This document shows, in pieces, positions 31,565-32,467 of a stretch of DNA of 32,467 bases. This DNA comes from an uncultured Enterocloster sp. (lineage in GTDB: Bacteria > Bacillota > Clostridia > Lachnospirales > Lachnospiraceae): NCBI GenBank assembly GCA_944384065.1, contig CALWRY010000017.1, forward strand, positions 1 through 32,467. Reading direction: 5' to 3'. How positions within the stretch are numbered: position 1 is the stretch's first letter; every line of letters begins with the position of its first letter. The notes under the pieces were generated by a model, which was given only the letters and a program-made list of their open reading frames with translations, ran no database searches and was not told the origin of the DNA. The position numbers and the translations under genes are program-made.

Positions 31565-32467
31565 ATGGTAATGTTATATCTTATGGGCGGTCTTATCATC
31601 ATCACCCTGCTGGGTATGCCCCTGGCCTACTCCATCGGCCTGTCCAGCGTGATCAGCATGCTGATTGAGGCGCCTCAGTTTCTGACCATGATTCCCCAGA
31701 GAATCTGGTCCGGATCCTTTGACTACGTAATGGTTTGTATGCCCCTCTTCATGTTCATGGGCGAGCTGATGAACAAGAGCGGCATCACCGACAACCTGAT
31801 GGATATGCTTCTCTACATTGTGCGCCCCATCAAGGGCGGCCTGGCAGAGGTGAACGTGCTTGACAGCCTTGTGTTCGGCGGAATCTCCGGGTCCTCCGTG
31901 GCGGACGTGGCCGCTCTGGGCTCCGTGGTAATCCCGGCAATGGAGAAGCAGGGGTATCCGCCCCGCTTTGCGGCAGGACTTACGGTGGCCACCGCCACCA
32001 TGGGCATCATCGTGCCCCCCAGTATTCCACTGATTATGTATTCCATGATATCGGGGGCCTCCATCAGCGATCTGTTTGTGGCGGGCATTATCCCCGGCGT
32101 GCTGGTGGCTCTCACTCAGCTGGTTGTGGTTTATGTGATGTCCAAGAAAAGGGGATATCACCCCCAGGTGATCGCGTTCAACATGCGCCACTTTATCCGG
32201 ACCATGCTCATGGGACTTCCCACCCTGTTTATGCCCCTGGTCATCATCCTGTCCATCTCACTGGGCATCGCAACCCCCAGCGAGTCTGCGGCTATCGCAG
32301 TGCTCTACGCGCTGATTCTGGGCGGTCTGTGCTACCGGAAGCTCACTTGGAAGGATATCTTAAGCGCCCTGCGCCGGACTCTGGTTTCCTCCAGCACCAT
32401 CGTCATCATCATCGGATTTTCCACGATCTTCTCCTGGCTGATGACCATGCAGCAGGTTCCCCAGACT
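31565..32467 (+). CDS. dctM: TRAP transporter large membrane subunit (DctM family), 3' end missing
   Basis: The first 301 codons of the Na+-coupled transport subunit; the reading frame is still open at the window edge, and family members run to about 425-435 residues. Visible landmarks: MVMLYLMGGLIIITLLGMPLAYSIG-type first helix, VFGGISGSSVADVAALGSVVIPAM (about 102-125), and ATMGIIVPPSIPLIMYSMISG (about 142-162), the ion and substrate region. ATG 31565 has CGGAGGTGA upstream. It completes the P-Q-M set. Confidence 0.95.
   Translation, partial: MVMLYLMGGLIIITLLGMPLAYSIGLSSVISMLIEAPQFLTMIPQRIWSGSFDYVMVCMPLFMFMGELMNKSGITDNLMDMLLYIVRPIKGGLAEVNVLDSLVFGGISGSSVADVAALGSVVIPAMEKQGYPPRFAAGLTVATATMGIIVPPSIPLIMYSMISGASISDLFVAGIIPGVLVALTQLVVVYVMSKKRGYHPQVIAFNMRHFIRTMLMGLPTLFMPLVIILSISLGIATPSESAAIAVLYALILGGLCYRKLTWKDILSALRRTLVSSSTIVIIIGFSTIFSWLMTMQQVPQT

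Overview
The window comes from a moderately GC-rich, low-GC-phylum Gram-positive anaerobe, most likely a Lachnospiraceae member (Clostridium cluster XIVa / Enterocloster-like). The evidence is the Firmicutes order of the spc and alpha ribosomal operons, strong AGGAGG ribosome binding sites with several GTG starts, zinc-type S14 and L36, a clostridial S4, a lysine-rich extended L17, hpf-secA-prfB synteny, and a TRAP transporter under a YesN/AraC-type regulator. The genus is an inference; no rRNA gene is present.

Layout. (1) 1-10300: rplE-rpsN-rpsH-rplF-rplR-rpsE-rpmD-rplO-secY-adk-map-KOW protein-infA-rpmJ-rpsM-rpsK-rpsD-rpoA-rplQ, all on +, closed by an intrinsic terminator. Hairpins or promoters occur at rpsH/rplF, secY/adk, infA/rpmJ, rpsD/rpoA and rpoA/rplQ, so the cluster is probably several overlapping transcription units. 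(2) 10317-11687: a secreted protein with choline-binding-type wall repeats, on its own promoter and terminator. (3) 11752-15125: ecfA1-ecfA2-ecfT (shared energizing module for vitamin ECF importers) and truA. (4) 15179-16306: rplM-rpsI behind a perfect sigma-A promoter with phased A-tracts and an L13-leader-like RNA. (5) 16346-20095: a DUF2442 protein, a YmfI-like reductase (EF-P modification) on -, thioredoxin reductase, and a secreted SH3-NlpC/P60 hydrolase. (6) 20108-25312: hpf (-), a 701-bp intergenic region with a DnaA-box cluster, secA, a 153-bp MITE, and prfB with its programmed +1 frameshift. (7) 25350-27712: a MerR regulator divergent from a MATE exporter, with a MerR-style operator. 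(8) 27752-32467: an AraC-type response regulator, a YhcH/NanQ-like protein and TRAP genes dctP-dctQ-dctM; dctM runs off the end.

The first half builds the translation and secretion apparatus (ribosomal proteins, RNA polymerase alpha, IF-1, RF2, SecY, SecA, MetAP, TruA, hibernation factor). The second half is more lineage-specific: wall remodelling, redox, efflux and sugar-acid uptake.

The most notable items are: (a) a complete MITE with 18-bp terminal inverted repeats starting GTAA and an exact 8-bp target duplication, the IS66-family hallmark, splitting secA from prfB; (b) at least five full or near-perfect, co-oriented DnaA boxes between hpf and secA; (c) a response regulator whose phospho-acceptor Asp is Glu; (d) folded, possibly autoregulatory RNA segments before rplM and rplQ. 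All are read by eye; no searches or folding programs were run.
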